This document shows positions 27,589 to 37,922 of a stretch of DNA of 64,000 bases, piece by piece. The stretch's first letter is position 1; each line of letters starts with the position of its first letter. This DNA is from Hydrogenophilales bacterium 28-61-23 (GTDB lineage Bacteria; Pseudomonadota; Gammaproteobacteria; Burkholderiales; Thiobacillaceae): assembly GCA_002281555.1 (NCBI GenBank), contig NCGJ01000010.1, positions 134,190 through 198,189 on the forward strand, read 5' to 3'. Below the pieces are notes generated by a model that saw only the letters and a program-made list of their open reading frames with translations, made no database searches and was not told the DNA's origin. A program made the translations under genes and the position numbers.

Positions 27589-28386
27589 ATGGTCAATCTA
27601 GCGAGAGGGTGTGATTTGTTTGTTTCAATATTTGGCGGCATGTTGTTTACGGTCATCGTCTTTGGTGTGGCGAAAAAGTTCAAGCTATCAAATTTCTGGG
27701 CTGCGGTGGTTGCCGCGGCTTTGCCCAGTTTTGCCTATGCCGGCTACGCGGTTGCCAATTGGCCTGGTCTGGATGTTCTCACCATGCATCTTGTTGCATA
27801 TCCAACGGTTGCCCTGTTGCTGTTCCAGATGGGCGGGAGCGGGGGGCGGTCCTCCGGTCAAGTGCATTGGGCTCCCAAGCTGCTGATCGGGTTTTTTTTG
27901 CTGGTCACGGTTGTCATGGGCGGGTTTGTTTACATCGCGGCCAAAGGTGTGCCGCCATCGATTGCCCAGTGGCTATTGCCCAATATTCAAGGCAAGACTG
28001 TGCATACCGGTTTTGCCGGGGTTGTCGTTCACGGTGAAGAAGCCAGCAAAAGCATCGCCTACCAAAGGAATCTGGATAACAAGTTGAGCAAACTGGGCTG
28101 GAAGGTCGAAGTCTTTGGCCTAACCGGGTTACGGTCTGCCGCTCCAGGCGATTTGCGCGTTGTGATTCACGACAAGAATGATCTGCCAGTCTCGGATGTC
28201 CAGGTCAGCATTGGATTTATGCACCCCGGACAGTCCGCGCAAGAAAGATTCCTGTTTTCCGCCATGGAAGATGGCAGCTACTTGGCGAAAGTCCGTTTGC
28301 CTGACTCTGGTGAGTGGTTGGCCGTGCTCGCTTTGGAAAGGGGCGCTGATCGCATCGTTCTGGAGCGAGCTCTGGATGGTGTGTAA
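27589..28386 (+). CDS. FixH-like membrane protein of unknown role
   Basis: The protein has 265 residues. Three or four N-terminal hydrophobic helices span about residues 10-130 (FVSIFGGMLFTVIVFGVAKK, FWAAVVAAALPSFAYAGYAV, VAYPTVALLLFQM, LLIGFFLLVTVVMGGFVYI). The C-terminal periplasmic domain reads DLRVVIHDKNDLPVSDVQVSI, then FSAMEDGSYLAKV, PDSGEWLAVLAL, a pattern like the FixH/YtkA beta-sandwich. FixH is linked to cbb3 oxidase copper handling in other bacteria; no such genes are nearby. The ATG at 27589 gives the longest frame, but a TTG at 27616 has GAGAGGG upstream and gives a cleaner membrane start. Function not known. Confidence 0.65.
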   Translation: MVNLARGCDLFVSIFGGMLFTVIVFGVAKKFKLSNFWAAVVAAALPSFAYAGYAVANWPGLDVLTMHLVAYPTVALLLFQMGGSGGRSSGQVHWAPKLLIGFFLLVTVVMGGFVYIAAKGVPPSIAQWLLPNIQGKTVHTGFAGVVVHGEEASKSIAYQRNLDNKLSKLGWKVEVFGLTGLRSAAPGDLRVVIHDKNDLPVSDVQVSIGFMHPGQSAQERFLFSAMEDGSYLAKVRLPDSGEWLAVLALERGADRIVLERALDGV

Positions 28387-28442
28387 GGCGTTCTATATGG
28401 ACCAATCACGAGGTGTTCTAGCCGGAATGGATTGAATTCATA

Positions 28443-28486
28443 TATACTTAGCAAGTTTTCTATGGGCTTCGGCCCATTTTTTATTT
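28443..28486 (+). terminator. Hairpin with U-run in the rimP leader
   Basis: The stem ATGGGC-TTCG-GCCCAT (28462-28477) is followed by TTTTTTATTT. A -10-like TATACT is at 28443-28448. It lies 15 bases before the rimP start. Because nusA is in the operon it precedes, this looks like a leader terminator or attenuator through which NusA could control its own operon. It could also end the upstream transcript. Confidence 0.7.
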
Positions 28487-28491
28487 CTCAT

Positions 28492-28953
28492 ATGGATTTG
28501 CAAACTCTAATCGAACCAATCTTGGTGGGCATGGGCTACGAACTGGTCGCTTTCGAGCGTGCTGGCGGCGGCTTGTTGCGTCTATACATAGACAAGCCGG
28601 AAGGCATTGTTGTTGATGATTGCGTGCGTGTAAGCAATCAGTTGACGCAGGTTTTCTTGGTGGAAAACGTCGATTACGAGCGTCTTGAGGTTTCATCGCC
28701 GGGCTTGGATCGCCCATTGGTGAAGATCGCGGACTTTGTTCGTTTCGTCGGTAAGCGCGCAAATGTGCGGCTGCATGCGCCGATCGAGGGGCGCAAGCGC
28801 TTTGCCGGTGTGTTGCTCGGAGTTGTCGAAGATTTGCTGCGACTCGAGGTGGATGGTGTGGCGGTCGAAATACCGTTCGCCGAGATTGATTCGGCCCGCC
28901 TGTCGCCTGAGTTTGAGGTGCGACCTAAAAAACCGGTACGCGCAAAGAAATGA
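28492..28953 (+). CDS. rimP: Ribosome maturation factor RimP
   Basis: The protein has 153 residues from ATG 28492 ([19 protein letters not shown]). The family segments [33 protein letters not shown] and the C-terminal Sm-like domain are clear. RimP assists 30S subunit assembly. It is the first gene of rimP-nusA-infB-rbfA-truB-rpsO-pnp, the standard proteobacterial order. Confidence 0.96.
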   Translation: MDLQTLIEPILVGMGYELVAFERAGGGLLRLYIDKPEGIVVDDCVRVSNQLTQVFLVENVDYERLEVSSPGLDRPLVKIADFVRFVGKRANVRLHAPIEGRKRFAGVLLGVVEDLLRLEVDGVAVEIPFAEIDSARLSPEFEVRPKKPVRAKK

Positions 28954-29044
28954 AGATGAATAGAACGGTGGATGTGATGCGCCTTTTGTGCCGATTGATG
29001 CGAAATAGCAGAGGTTCAACCATGGAAATGACCCGGAGGAAGCG

Positions 29045-30526
29045 ATGAGTCGGGAAATCTTGATGCTGGCGGATGCGTTGGCGCGTGAAAAGAATGTGGC
29101 ATCGGATGTCGTCTTTGGCGCGTTGGAGTCGGCGCTGGCTCACGCCACAAAGAAGCGGTTTACGGAAGACGCCGATGTTCGCGTTGAAATCGACCACAAA
29201 ACCGGCGAATACCAGGCTTTCCGTTGTTGGGAAGTTCTGCCGGATGAGGCTGGCCTGGAGAATCCGGATCGGCAATATCTGCTCTTTGAGGCTCGCGAAA
29301 TCCAGCCGGAAATCGAGATTGGCCAGTTCATTGAGGAGCCGATAGAGGCGGTGGATTTTGGTCGTATCGGAGCGCAAGCGGCGAAACAGGTCATTCTGCA
29401 GAAAATTCGCGATGCCGAACGAGAGCAAGTGCTGAATGATTTTCTTGCGCGTAGCGATGCTTTGGTTTCCGGCACGATCAAACGTATGGAGCGGGGCAGT
29501 GCGGTGATCGAGTCGGGACGTATCGAGGGTCGTCTCGAAAAAGATCAGATGATTCCCAAAGAGAATCTTCGCGTCGGCGATCGGGTGCGGGCCTATCTGG
29601 TGCGCGCCGAACGTGGTGGACGCGGGCCGCAACTGATGCTTTCGCGCACGGCGCCGCAACTCATCATGGAATTGTTTCGCCTCGAGGTGCCGGAGGTCGA
29701 AGAGGGTATCGTCGAAATAAAGGCCGCCGCCCGCGATCCGGGTATGCGCGCAAAGATTGCGGTGAAGTCCAACGATCCCCGTGTCGATCCGCAGGGTACC
29801 TGTATCGGTGTGCGTGGTTCGCGCGTTACCGCGGTCACCAATGAGTTGAATGGCGAGCGAGTGGACATCGTGCTGTGGTCGTCCGATCCGGCCCAGTTCG
29901 TTATCAACGCACTTTCACCCGCCGTGGTTTCCAGCATCGTTGTCGATGAGGACAAGCATGCGATGGATGTTGTCGTCGAGCCTGATCAGGTCGAGGTCGC
30001 CATCGGCCGCTACGGTCAGAACGTGCGCTTGGCCTCTGAGTTGTGCGGCTGGGACATCAATATTCTGTCGGTTGAAGAAGCGGAGCAGAAGCACGAGCAG
30101 GAATCATCCGGGCTGATCGAGATGTTCATGACCAAGCTGGATGTCGATGAGGATGTTGCCCAGGTTCTGGTCGAGGAAGGTTTCACCAGTCTCGAAGAAG
30201 TGGCATATGTGCCCTTGGCTGAAATGCTGGAGATCGAGGCTTTCGGCGAAGAAACGGTCAATGAGCTGCGCTCGCGAGCTCGCGATGCTTTGCTGACTGA
30301 CGCCATCGTGCGCGAAGAGGCGGTCGAGAGTGCGGCCGCCGATCTGATGAGTGTGGACGGGATGGATGATGAAACCGCGGCGGCACTTACCGCCAAGGGC
30401 ATCAATAACGCCAATGATCTGGCCGATTTGGCCGTCGATGAGCTGGTTGAGCTTATCGGCATGGATGATGAACGGGCCAAGGCGCTCATCATGACCGCGC
30501 GCGCGCCAATCTTGGCGGGAGCCTGA
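29045..30526 (+). CDS. nusA: Transcription elongation/termination factor NusA
   Basis: The protein has 493 residues with a strong GGAGG site. Order: N-terminal RNA-polymerase-binding domain, S1 domain ([17 protein letters not shown]), KH1/KH2 ([41 protein letters not shown]) and two acidic C-terminal helix-hairpin-helix repeats ([35 protein letters not shown]). NusA governs pausing, termination and antitermination. The two C-terminal repeats match the form seen in Gammaproteobacteria and Betaproteobacteria. Confidence 0.98.
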   Translation: MSREILMLADALAREKNVASDVVFGALESALAHATKKRFTEDADVRVEIDHKTGEYQAFRCWEVLPDEAGLENPDRQYLLFEAREIQPEIEIGQFIEEPIEAVDFGRIGAQAAKQVILQKIRDAEREQVLNDFLARSDALVSGTIKRMERGSAVIESGRIEGRLEKDQMIPKENLRVGDRVRAYLVRAERGGRGPQLMLSRTAPQLIMELFRLEVPEVEEGIVEIKAAARDPGMRAKIAVKSNDPRVDPQGTCIGVRGSRVTAVTNELNGERVDIVLWSSDPAQFVINALSPAVVSSIVVDEDKHAMDVVVEPDQVEVAIGRYGQNVRLASELCGWDINILSVEEAEQKHEQESSGLIEMFMTKLDVDEDVAQVLVEEGFTSLEEVAYVPLAEMLEIEAFGEETVNELRSRARDALLTDAIVREEAVESAAADLMSVDGMDDETAAALTAKGINNANDLADLAVDELVELIGMDDERAKALIMTARAPILAGA

Positions 30527-30537
30527 CGAGGAAAAGC

Positions 30538-33327
30538 ATGAACGTTGAACAGTTCGCAAGTGAGCTCAAGGTCGATCCTGCGCTGCTCGTAAAGCAGTTG
30601 CAGGCTGCTGGTGTAAGCGTCAAGGGCGCGGGTGATGCGCTGAGTGATGCCGATAAGTCATTGCTGCTGGATTACCTGCGTGGCAAGCACGGCGCACAAG
30701 AGCCAAAAACTAAAATCACGTTGACGCGCAAGCAGTCCAGCGAAATCAAAACCGCGGATGGCTCCGGGCGTACGCGGACGGTGCAAGTCGAAGTACGCAA
30801 GAAACGTGTGCTGATCAAGCGCGAAGGCGCTAGCCATGAAGTTGCGCCGCATGAAACTGAGCCGCATGAGCTTGCTGTTGCTGAAGACGTGGTTCTGGAA
30901 GAAAAACCGGCTTCTTTCGAAATGCCGCATGACGAATCTGTCGATGTGGTGGCGGATGTGGATGCTCAGGCGCCAGAGGTTCTGGTTGAAGCGGCCACCG
31001 AATCGGTGGAGACAACGTCGGCAAAGAATCCAGTTGAAGATTTGGCTCAGGTTGAGCCGATTGAGGTCGAGCCAGAACCGGTTCAGCCCGCGACCCAAAT
31101 AGAAGAAGCGACGGCCCCCGTTATTGAAGAGGTGGTGTCGCCGATCGCACCGGCTTCGGGCGTCAGACCTTCTATTCTGAGTCCCGCCGAGCGTCAGGCG
31201 CGAGAGCAAGAGGCCAAGCGGCATGCGGCGTTGCGGGCGATCCAGGAAGCCGATCACAAGGCCAAACAAGATCGAGAGGCCGCGCGCAGGCGGGCGGAAG
31301 AGGCCGCCAAGGCCGCCAAGGATGCGCCGCCGCCTGAGGTCAAGCCCGCGGAAGTGACGCCGGCTGAGGTGCGCCCCAGCGTCAAACCCTCGGTCAAACC
31401 CAAGACGGAAAAATCCGCCGCCAAGAAAGGCAAGGATGAGCCGGTCGCCGGCAAACGTCCGGGTCTGAAGACGCGTGGCGCGACCGATAGCGGTGATGGC
31501 TGGCGGAGTAAAAAAGGACGTCACAAATCCGATCATGAACATGTGCCGCAGGCCCCGGTCGAGGCTGTGGTGCGTGAAGTTATGGTGCCGGAAACCATTA
31601 CCGTCGCCGATCTCGCCCACAAGATGTCGGTGAAAGCGGCCGAGGTGATCAAGGCGCTGATGAAGATGGGGTCGATGGTCACCATCAACCAGGTTCTGGA
31701 TCAGGATACCGCGATGATTCTGGTCGAAGAATTGGGCCATATCGCCAAGCCCGCCTCGATCGATACGCCGGAGTCGTATCTGGAAGAAAGCAGTGAGCAT
31801 TCGGAAGCCGTGCTGTTGCCGCGTGCGCCGGTCGTTACGGTCATGGGCCACGTCGACCACGGTAAAACGTCGTTGCTGGACACGATCCGTCGCACCAAGG
31901 TTGCGGCCGGCGAGGCGGGCGGCATTACCCAGCATATCGGCGCTTATCACGTCGAGACGGCAAAAGGCATGGTGACCTTCCTGGATACCCCGGGCCACGA
32001 AGCGTTTACCGCGATGCGCGCACGCGGCGCCAAGGCGACCGACTTGGTGATTCTGGTGGTCGCGGCGGATGACGGTGTGATGCCGCAAACCCGTGAGGCG
32101 ATCCACCATGCCAAAGCCGCCGGCGTGCCTATCGTCGTGGCGGTGAACAAGATCGACAAGCCGGAAGCGAACCCGGAAAAAATCCGTCAGGAAATCTCCA
32201 ACGAAGGCGTGGTGCCGGAAGCTTGGGGCGGTGACGCGATGTTCGTCGATGTGTCCGCAAAAACCGGGACCGGGATCGATGCGCTGCTGGATGCCATTCT
32301 GTTGCAGGCTGAGGTTCTGGAGCTGAGAGCACCCGTCGATGCGCCAGCAAAAGGTGTGGTGATCGAGTCGCGTCTCGACAAGGGGCGCGGGCCGGTTGCC
32401 ACCATTCTGGTTCAGTCGGGCACGCTCAAGCGCGGCGATGTCGTGCTGGCGGGTTCCGCGTTTGGCCGTGTGCGCGCCATGCTGGATGAAACCGGCAAGG
32501 CGGTCGATAGCGCCGGCCCGGCGATTCCGGTGGAAATTCAGGGGCTTTCCGAGGTGCCTGGCGCGGGCGAGGACGTGCTGGTGCTGCCCAACGAGCGTAA
32601 GGCGCGAGAAATCGCCCTGTTCCGTCAGGGCAAGTTCCGCGATGTCACGCTGGCGCGCAAGCAGGCGGCCAAGCTGGAAAATATTTTCGAGAAAATGGGC
32701 GATGGCGAGGAAGCCAAATCCTTGCCGATCATTCTCAAGGCCGATATGCAAGGTTCTTACGAGGGTTTGGCCCATGCCTTGGCGAAACTCTCTACCGCCG
32801 AAGTCAAGGTCAACATCATCCATTCCGCCGTGGGCGCCATTTCCGAATCGGACGTCAACCTGGCCATTGCCTCTGGCGCCGTCATCATCGGTTTCAACGT
32901 GCGGGCTGATGCGCAGGCGCGCAAGCTGGCTGAATCCACCGATGTCGATCTGCGCTACTACAACATCATTTACGAAGCGGTCGATGATGTGAAGGCGGCG
33001 ATGGGCGGCATGCTCTCCCCGGACAAGAAGGAAGTGGCGTTGGGTCTGGCGGAGATCCGCCAGGTATTCCGTATCACCAAGGTCGGCGCGGTGGCGGGTT
33101 GCTACGTGCTCGAGGGCATGCTGAAGCGTTCCGCCCGAGTCCGGGTGCTGCGCGACAACGTTGTGGTGCATGACGGTGAACTGGATTCCCTGAAGCGTTT
33201 CAAGGACGACGCGCGCGAAGTCAAGGCAGGCTTCGAATGCGGTTTGAACCTGAAAAACTTCAACGAAATCCAGGAAGGCGATCAACTCGAATGTTATGAA
33301 GTGGTCGAGGTCGCTCGCACGCTGTAA
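30538..33327 (+). CDS. infB: Translation initiation factor IF-2
   Basis: The protein has 929 residues. IF2-N domain at the start, a long Glu/Pro/Ala/Lys-rich linker (about 55-330), then a second IF2-N region ([20 protein letters not shown]). The GTPase follows with G1 [21 protein letters not shown] and SAKTGTGID, and then domains II-IV that carry initiator tRNA. It places fMet-tRNA on the 30S subunit. It starts 11 bases after nusA with GAGGA upstream. Confidence 0.98.
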   Translation: MNVEQFASELKVDPALLVKQLQAAGVSVKGAGDALSDADKSLLLDYLRGKHGAQEPKTKITLTRKQSSEIKTADGSGRTRTVQVEVRKKRVLIKREGASHEVAPHETEPHELAVAEDVVLEEKPASFEMPHDESVDVVADVDAQAPEVLVEAATESVETTSAKNPVEDLAQVEPIEVEPEPVQPATQIEEATAPVIEEVVSPIAPASGVRPSILSPAERQAREQEAKRHAALRAIQEADHKAKQDREAARRRAEEAAKAAKDAPPPEVKPAEVTPAEVRPSVKPSVKPKTEKSAAKKGKDEPVAGKRPGLKTRGATDSGDGWRSKKGRHKSDHEHVPQAPVEAVVREVMVPETITVADLAHKMSVKAAEVIKALMKMGSMVTINQVLDQDTAMILVEELGHIAKPASIDTPESYLEESSEHSEAVLLPRAPVVTVMGHVDHGKTSLLDTIRRTKVAAGEAGGITQHIGAYHVETAKGMVTFLDTPGHEAFTAMRARGAKATDLVILVVAADDGVMPQTREAIHHAKAAGVPIVVAVNKIDKPEANPEKIRQEISNEGVVPEAWGGDAMFVDVSAKTGTGIDALLDAILLQAEVLELRAPVDAPAKGVVIESRLDKGRGPVATILVQSGTLKRGDVVLAGSAFGRVRAMLDETGKAVDSAGPAIPVEIQGLSEVPGAGEDVLVLPNERKAREIALFRQGKFRDVTLARKQAAKLENIFEKMGDGEEAKSLPIILKADMQGSYEGLAHALAKLSTAEVKVNIIHSAVGAISESDVNLAIASGAVIIGFNVRADAQARKLAESTDVDLRYYNIIYEAVDDVKAAMGGMLSPDKKEVALGLAEIRQVFRITKVGAVAGCYVLEGMLKRSARVRVLRDNVVVHDGELDSLKRFKDDAREVKAGFECGLNLKNFNEIQEGDQLECYEVVEVARTL

Positions 33328-33344
33328 CTCAGAGGTTTCCCCAG

Positions 33345-33391
33345 GCAAGCAGCGGATGCCGAAAGCATCCGCTGCTTGCTTTCGGCCTTTT
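33345..33391 (+). terminator. Strong hairpin between infB and rbfA
   Basis: A perfect 15-bp stem (33345-33359 with 33365-33379) with a 5-base CGAAA loop lies 17 bases after the infB stop, with TTTCGGCCTTTTATT after it. The U-run is broken, so it may be a partial terminator or an RNA stability/processing hairpin that lowers expression of rbfA-truB-rpsO-pnp compared with infB. Confidence 0.75.
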
Positions 33392-33443
33392 ATTCTCGCC
33401 CGCTCCATTCGCATAGTTCATTACCGCACACCTATCTTCAGGC

Positions 33444-33851
33444 ATGTCCAATAACAATCCCCGTTCTCGCCGAGTAGCCGAACAGATTCGCCAGGAACTG
33501 GCTTCAATTCTGATGCGTGAAATGAAAGATCCTCGTGTAGTCGGGGTGTCTTTTACCGCTGTCGATGTCACCTCCGATCTGGAGCACGCCAAGGTCTGGT
33601 TCACGACCTTCAATCCGGACAATCAGGCCGCGCTCAAAGGCCTGGCCAGCGCGGCTGGCTTCCTGCGCAGCGAATTGGCCAAGCGTATGAGCATACGCAC
33701 GGTGCCCAAGCTCAATTTTCACTATGACGAGTCGGTCGAACGCGGCGCGCATCTGTCGAATTTGATCGATCGGGCGGTGGAGGAGGATCGACGGCGTCCG
33801 CAAGATTCGAGTGAAGACGCGACGGAAAATCGCGGTACCGATGAAACGTAA
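33444..33851 (+). CDS. rbfA: Ribosome-binding factor A
   Basis: The protein has 135 residues. The KH-type fold is recognisable in RRVAEQIRQELASILMREMKDPR, VDVTSDLEHAKVWFT and LNFHYDESVERGAHLSNLID. RbfA matures the 5' end of 16S rRNA during cold or normal growth. Its end overlaps the truB start by 11 bases, coupling the two. A charged C-terminal tail of about 20 residues follows the fold. Confidence 0.96.
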   Translation: MSNNNPRSRRVAEQIRQELASILMREMKDPRVVGVSFTAVDVTSDLEHAKVWFTTFNPDNQAALKGLASAAGFLRSELAKRMSIRTVPKLNFHYDESVERGAHLSNLIDRAVEEDRRRPQDSSEDATENRGTDET

Positions 33852-34725
33852 GGTTGACGGCGTCCTGTTGCTGGATAAACCGGCGGGGCTGAGTTCCAAC
33901 ATCGCGTTGCAGAAAGCGAAACGCCTGTACCGGGCGGAAAAAGCCGGACATACCGGCACGCTCGATCCTTTCGCCACCGGTTTATTGCCGCTCTGTCTGG
34001 GCGAGGCGACCAAGTTCTCGCAATTTCTGCTCGACGCCGACAAGGAATATCTGGCCGAGGTCAAGCTGGGTGTGCGAACCAGCAGTGGTGATCCGGAAGG
34101 CGATGTGATTGCCCAGCGACCGGTCGACATCGGTCAGGCGGATCTGCTTGCCGCATTGCCGCGTTTCATGGGCGAGATTGAACAAATCCCCCCCATGCAC
34201 TCGGCGCTCAAACATGCGGGCCGGCCGCTTTATGAATACGCCCGCAAGGGCATCGAAATCGAACGCAAGGCGCGCCGCGTGGTTGTTCATGAACTTGCGG
34301 TCGAATCGTTTTCCGGCGATAGGTGTACTTTGCGTGTGCATTGCGGCAAAGGCTTCTATGTCCGCGCCCTGGCCGACGATCTGGGTGAGTTGCTTGGCTG
34401 CGGCGCCCATCTCGATGGTCTGCGCCGCACCGGCGTCGGTCCATTCCGGATTGAGCAGGCGCAAACGCTTGAAGGTTTGTTTGAGTTGGACGAAACCCAG
34501 CGCGATGACAGGCTTCTGCCGGCTGACATTCTTGCTGGCGCCTTGGCACAACTGCCCCTCGATATCGAGGCGACCTGGCAAATCAGCCATGGCCAGGCGA
34601 TCTGGCTGCCGCGTTTGTCTGTGGGGCAGTTGTTTCGGCTTTATGCGTCCGATGGATGTTTTTTAGGTGTGGGCGAAGTCAATCAAGAAGGCAGGCTGGC
34701 GCCAAAACGCTTGGTCGTTATCTGA
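33841..34725 (+). CDS. truB: tRNA pseudouridine-55 synthase
   Basis: The protein has 294 residues from ATG 33841, inside the end of rbfA. The catalytic motif [16 protein letters not shown] holds the nucleophilic Asp. Further motifs are [20 protein letters not shown] and [14 protein letters not shown]-terminal PUA-like part ends it. TruB makes the T-loop pseudouridine of all tRNAs. Confidence 0.97.
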   Translation: MKRKVDGVLLLDKPAGLSSNIALQKAKRLYRAEKAGHTGTLDPFATGLLPLCLGEATKFSQFLLDADKEYLAEVKLGVRTSSGDPEGDVIAQRPVDIGQADLLAALPRFMGEIEQIPPMHSALKHAGRPLYEYARKGIEIERKARRVVVHELAVESFSGDRCTLRVHCGKGFYVRALADDLGELLGCGAHLDGLRRTGVGPFRIEQAQTLEGLFELDETQRDDRLLPADILAGALAQLPLDIEATWQISHGQAIWLPRLSVGQLFRLYASDGCFLGVGEVNQEGRLAPKRLVVI

Positions 34726-34760
34726 TTTACCCCCATGAATTGCTTGAGAAAATTAACCCC

Positions 34761-34784
34761 ACGCGGGTAAAATCCGCGTTTTTC
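34761..34784 (+). terminator. Small hairpin with U-run before rpsO
   Basis: ACGCGG (34761-34766) pairs with CCGCGT (34774-34779), followed by TTTTC. It lies 36 bases after truB and just before the rpsO ribosome site. It may partly end the truB transcript or act in an rpsO leader. Confidence 0.55.
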
Positions 34785-34799
34785 GTTGGAGTCTCCCAA

Positions 34800-35069
34800 A
34801 TGAGCGTTACCACTACCCAGAAGGCACAGATCGTCCAGGATTACCAGCGTGCCGCCGCCGACACCGGATCACCTGAAGTTCAGGTTGCCCTGCTGACCGC
34901 CCGTATCAATGATTTGACCGGCCACTTCAAGACCCATGCCAAAGATCACCATTCCCGCCGCGGTCTGCTCAAGATGGTTAGCCGTCGTCGTCGTCTGCTT
35001 GACTATCTCAAGGGCGAGAGCGCGGAAAGCTATACCAAGCTGATCCAGCGTCTGGGTCTGCGTAAGTAA
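34800..35069 (+). CDS. rpsO: 30S ribosomal protein S15
   Basis: The protein has 89 residues ([33 protein letters not shown]...), the standard length. Key segments are the TGSPEVQ turn, the [16 protein letters not shown] helix contact with 16S rRNA and RRRRLLDYL. It starts at ATG 34800; upstream reading-through to 34656 overlaps truB and is not coding. S15 nucleates the 30S platform and usually represses its own mRNA. Confidence 0.98.
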   Translation: MSVTTTQKAQIVQDYQRAAADTGSPEVQVALLTARINDLTGHFKTHAKDHHSRRGLLKMVSRRRRLLDYLKGESAESYTKLIQRLGLRK

Positions 35070-35185
35070 TTTACGTCAGTATCTGCACCCGTTATCGGCC
35101 CTGAATGAGGCCATGTATTGCATCGCGCAAGTCGGTTATCAACCTGCGCGGTATCCGTAAGCAGACAGATTAGGAAGAGAGCAGC

Positions 35186-37324
35186 GTGAATCCGGTCAAG
35201 AAGACATTTCAGTACGGTCGCCACCAAGTTACCCTGGAAACCAGCGAGATCGCGCGCCAAGCCACTGGCGCAGTGATTGTGGATATGGATGACACCGTGG
35301 TACTGGTTACCGTGGTGGCCAAAAACGAAGTCAAACCAGGCCAGGATTTTTTCCCGCTGACTGTCGACTATCAGGAAAAGAGTTATGCCGCCGGCCGTAT
35401 TCCCGGTGGTTTCTTCAAGCGCGAAGGCAAGCCTACCGAGAAGGAAACGCTGACTTCCCGCCTGATCGACCGGCCGATTCGCCCTCTGTTTCCGGATGGC
35501 TTCTTCAATGAAGTCCAGATCATTGCCACCGTGTTGTCGTCCAACCCGGAAGTCGATTCCGATATCCCCGCCTTGATTGGCGCTTCCGCCGCCCTGGCCC
35601 TGTCCGGTCTGCCCTTCAGCGGCCCCTTGGGCGCTGCCCGCGTGGGCTATATCGACGGTCAGTACGTGTTGAACCCGACCCAAGCCGAGCTGAAGCTTTC
35701 CAAGCTGGATCTGGTCGTGGCCGGTACCGACAGTGCCGTGCTGATGGTCGAGTCGGAAGCCGATCAATTGTCGGAAGAAGTCATGCTGGGCGCCGTGGTG
35801 TTCGGACACGAGCAGATGCAAGTCGCCATCGATGCCATCAACGATCTGGCCGACGAAGCGGGCAAGGATGCGCTCGACTGGACCCCGCCCGAGACGCCGA
35901 CCGCGCTTCTCGATCAAATGAACGCTTTGTGTGGCGACGATCTTTCCAAGGCTTACTCCATCAAGCAAAAGCAGGCGCGCCAGACCGCTGTGGACGAAGT
36001 GCGCAGCCGTGTCTTTGCCGCCATGCTCAACGATGGCATGGACACTACGCAGGCCAATGTGGTCAAGGATCTGTTCCACAGCCTCGAAGCCAAGGTGGTG
36101 CGTAGCCGCATCCTGGCCGGTGAACCCCGCATCGACGGTCGCGATACGCGCACCGTGCGTCCGATCACCATTCGTACCGGCGTGCTGCCGCGTACTCACG
36201 GTTCCGCGCTGTTCACCCGCGGCGAGACGCAGGCTTTGGTTGTCGCCACGCTGGGCACCAGCCGTGACGAGCAGACCATCGAAGCGCTCACCGGCGGTTA
36301 TCACGACCACTTCATGCTGCACTACAACATGCCCCCGTTCGCAACCGGCGAAACCGGCCGTGTCGGTACGCCGAAGCGCCGTGAAATCGGGCACGGCCGG
36401 CTGGCCAAACGGGCGCTGGTCGCTTGTCTGCCGAGCAAGGAGGATTTCGGTTACGCCATTCGGGTGGTTTCCGAAATTACCGAATCGAACGGTTCGTCTT
36501 CCATGGCTTCCGTTTGCGGCGGCAGTCTGGCCATGATGGATGCCGGCGTGCCGATGAAGGATCACGTCGCAGGTATCGCGATGGGCCTGATCAAGGATGG
36601 CAACCGTTTTGCCGTGCTGACCGACATCCTCGGCGATGAAGATCATCTCGGCGATATGGACTTCAAGGTGGCGGGTACCGCCAATGGCGTCAATGCCTTG
36701 CAAATGGACATCAAGATCACCGGCATCACCAAGGAGATCATGCAGGTCGCCTTGACCCAGGCGCGTGAAGCTCGCCTGCACATCCTTGGCATCATGCAAC
36801 AGGCTGTGACCGGCCCGCGTGTAGAGATGAGCGCTTTTGCGCCGCGCATCATCACCATGAAGATCAACCCCGAGAAGATCCGCGATGTGATCGGCAAGGG
36901 CGGCGCGACGATACGCGCGCTGACCGAAGAAACCGGCACCCAGATCGATATCGATGAAAGTGGCAACATCAAAATCGCTTGCACCAGCACGGAAGCCGGT
37001 GAATTGGCTAAGAAGCGCATTGAGGACATCACCGCCGAAGTCGAAGTGGGTCGCGTCTACGACGGCACCGTGCTGAAGATTCTCGATTTCGGCGCCATCG
37101 TCAATGTGCTGCCGGGCAAAGACGGCTTGCTGCATATCTCCCAAATCGCCCACCAGCGTGTCAACGCGGTAACCGACCACCTCAAGGAAGGTCAGGCTGT
37201 TCAGGTCAAAGTGTTGGAGACCGACGAGAAGGGACGCATGCGCTTGTCCATGAAGGCGCTGATCGAAGTGCCGGTACCCCCGGCCGCCGAAGCGCCTGCC
37301 GCACCGGCAGAAGCCGCCGAGTAA
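35186..37324 (+). CDS. pnp: Polynucleotide phosphorylase
   Basis: The protein has 712 residues from GTG 35186 with AGGAAGAG upstream. Two RNase PH domains, an all-helical insert, a KH domain ([25 protein letters not shown]) and an S1 domain ([26 protein letters not shown]) are in the standard order. It degrades RNA phosphorolytically from the 3' end. The 116-base gap after rpsO can fold (CGCGCA near 35124 with TGCGCG near 35149), where other bacteria have an RNase III site for pnp autoregulation; this is by analogy only. A bidirectional terminator follows. Confidence 0.98.
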   Translation: MNPVKKTFQYGRHQVTLETSEIARQATGAVIVDMDDTVVLVTVVAKNEVKPGQDFFPLTVDYQEKSYAAGRIPGGFFKREGKPTEKETLTSRLIDRPIRPLFPDGFFNEVQIIATVLSSNPEVDSDIPALIGASAALALSGLPFSGPLGAARVGYIDGQYVLNPTQAELKLSKLDLVVAGTDSAVLMVESEADQLSEEVMLGAVVFGHEQMQVAIDAINDLADEAGKDALDWTPPETPTALLDQMNALCGDDLSKAYSIKQKQARQTAVDEVRSRVFAAMLNDGMDTTQANVVKDLFHSLEAKVVRSRILAGEPRIDGRDTRTVRPITIRTGVLPRTHGSALFTRGETQALVVATLGTSRDEQTIEALTGGYHDHFMLHYNMPPFATGETGRVGTPKRREIGHGRLAKRALVACLPSKEDFGYAIRVVSEITESNGSSSMASVCGGSLAMMDAGVPMKDHVAGIAMGLIKDGNRFAVLTDILGDEDHLGDMDFKVAGTANGVNALQMDIKITGITKEIMQVALTQAREARLHILGIMQQAVTGPRVEMSAFAPRIITMKINPEKIRDVIGKGGATIRALTEETGTQIDIDESGNIKIACTSTEAGELAKKRIEDITAEVEVGRVYDGTVLKILDFGAIVNVLPGKDGLLHISQIAHQRVNAVTDHLKEGQAVQVKVLETDEKGRMRLSMKALIEVPVPPAAEAPAAPAEAAE

Positions 37325-37337
37325 GTTTGTGGTCGGA

Positions 37338-37371
37338 ATGAAAAAAGCGGTCTGCGGGCCGCTTTTTTCAT
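37338..37371. terminator. Bidirectional rho-independent terminator after pnp
   Basis: A 13-bp perfect inverted repeat (ATGAAAAAAGCGG 37338-37350 with 37359-37371) contains A6 on one side and T6 on the other. It ends the pnp operon on the plus strand and the unknown gene on the minus strand. Confidence 0.93.
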
Positions 37372-37386
37372 GGTATCAACCGAAGC

Positions 37387-37842
37387 TCAGGCCGCGCCTA
37401 TCAAGCTGATAAAACCTTGCCACCAACGTTTGCGGTTTTGCGGTACGGAATGGCTTGGCGTCAGATCGCCGGGCGGTATCAGTGACATGACCCAGCCTGG
37501 CAGGATGCGGTTCTTGCTGGAGCCGCACGAGGTGCCGAGATGGTTGGGATCGTAAATCTTGATCATGCGCGGATTGTCGAGATTGTCCGCATAAACAATG
37601 CCGCAATAATCTTCGTGGTGTTCCTTGTGCAGGAGCGCATCGATTTCACGAATGAAGGCTGAAACATGCTCGCCATCGGCGGGGTTGAGCGGGCGATCTT
37701 CGCCAATGGCGTAGAGGTACCAGCCCGCCTCCGCGTCGATTTTCAACCAGAACGCGCTGAGTTGTTTCCACGACAGCAAGCTATAAAGCGTGCCGTTGAA
37801 TATGGCGTCGAAGTCATTAACTTCTTCAGCGCTAGCGCTCAT
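37387..37842 (-). CDS. Conserved protein of unknown function
   Basis: The protein has 151 residues from ATG 37842. No signal peptide or membrane helix. Notable parts are LYSLLSWKQLSAFWLKIDAE, a segment HHEDYCGIVYADNLDNPRMIKIYDPNHLGTSCGSS with two cysteines, and ILPGWVMSLIPPGDLTPSH. The composition is that of a small folded cytosolic protein, and similar proteins are, as I recall, found in sulfur- and iron-oxidising Betaproteobacteria. No function can be given. It is divergent from the CbbY-like gene and shares the pnp terminator. Confidence 0.75.
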   Translation of the reverse strand: MSASAEEVNDFDAIFNGTLYSLLSWKQLSAFWLKIDAEAGWYLYAIGEDRPLNPADGEHVSAFIREIDALLHKEHHEDYCGIVYADNLDNPRMIKIYDPNHLGTSCGSSKNRILPGWVMSLIPPGDLTPSHSVPQNRKRWWQGFISLIGAA

Positions 37843-37922
37843 GAGTAATCCCGCAGTCACGGTAAAATGTGCATTCTACCTGCCGCTAAGCAATTGAATA
37901 AACGCTTCATTTAAGGACTTTT

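Noticed and set aside
30658-33414. Open frame of 918 codons on the minus strand
   Set aside because: It is exactly antisense to infB, has no domain pattern, and arises from the codon bias of the real gene.
35030-37180. Open frame of 716 codons on the minus strand
   Set aside because: Antisense to pnp; composition is that of a mirrored codon bias (His, Gly, Gln runs), with no start signal.
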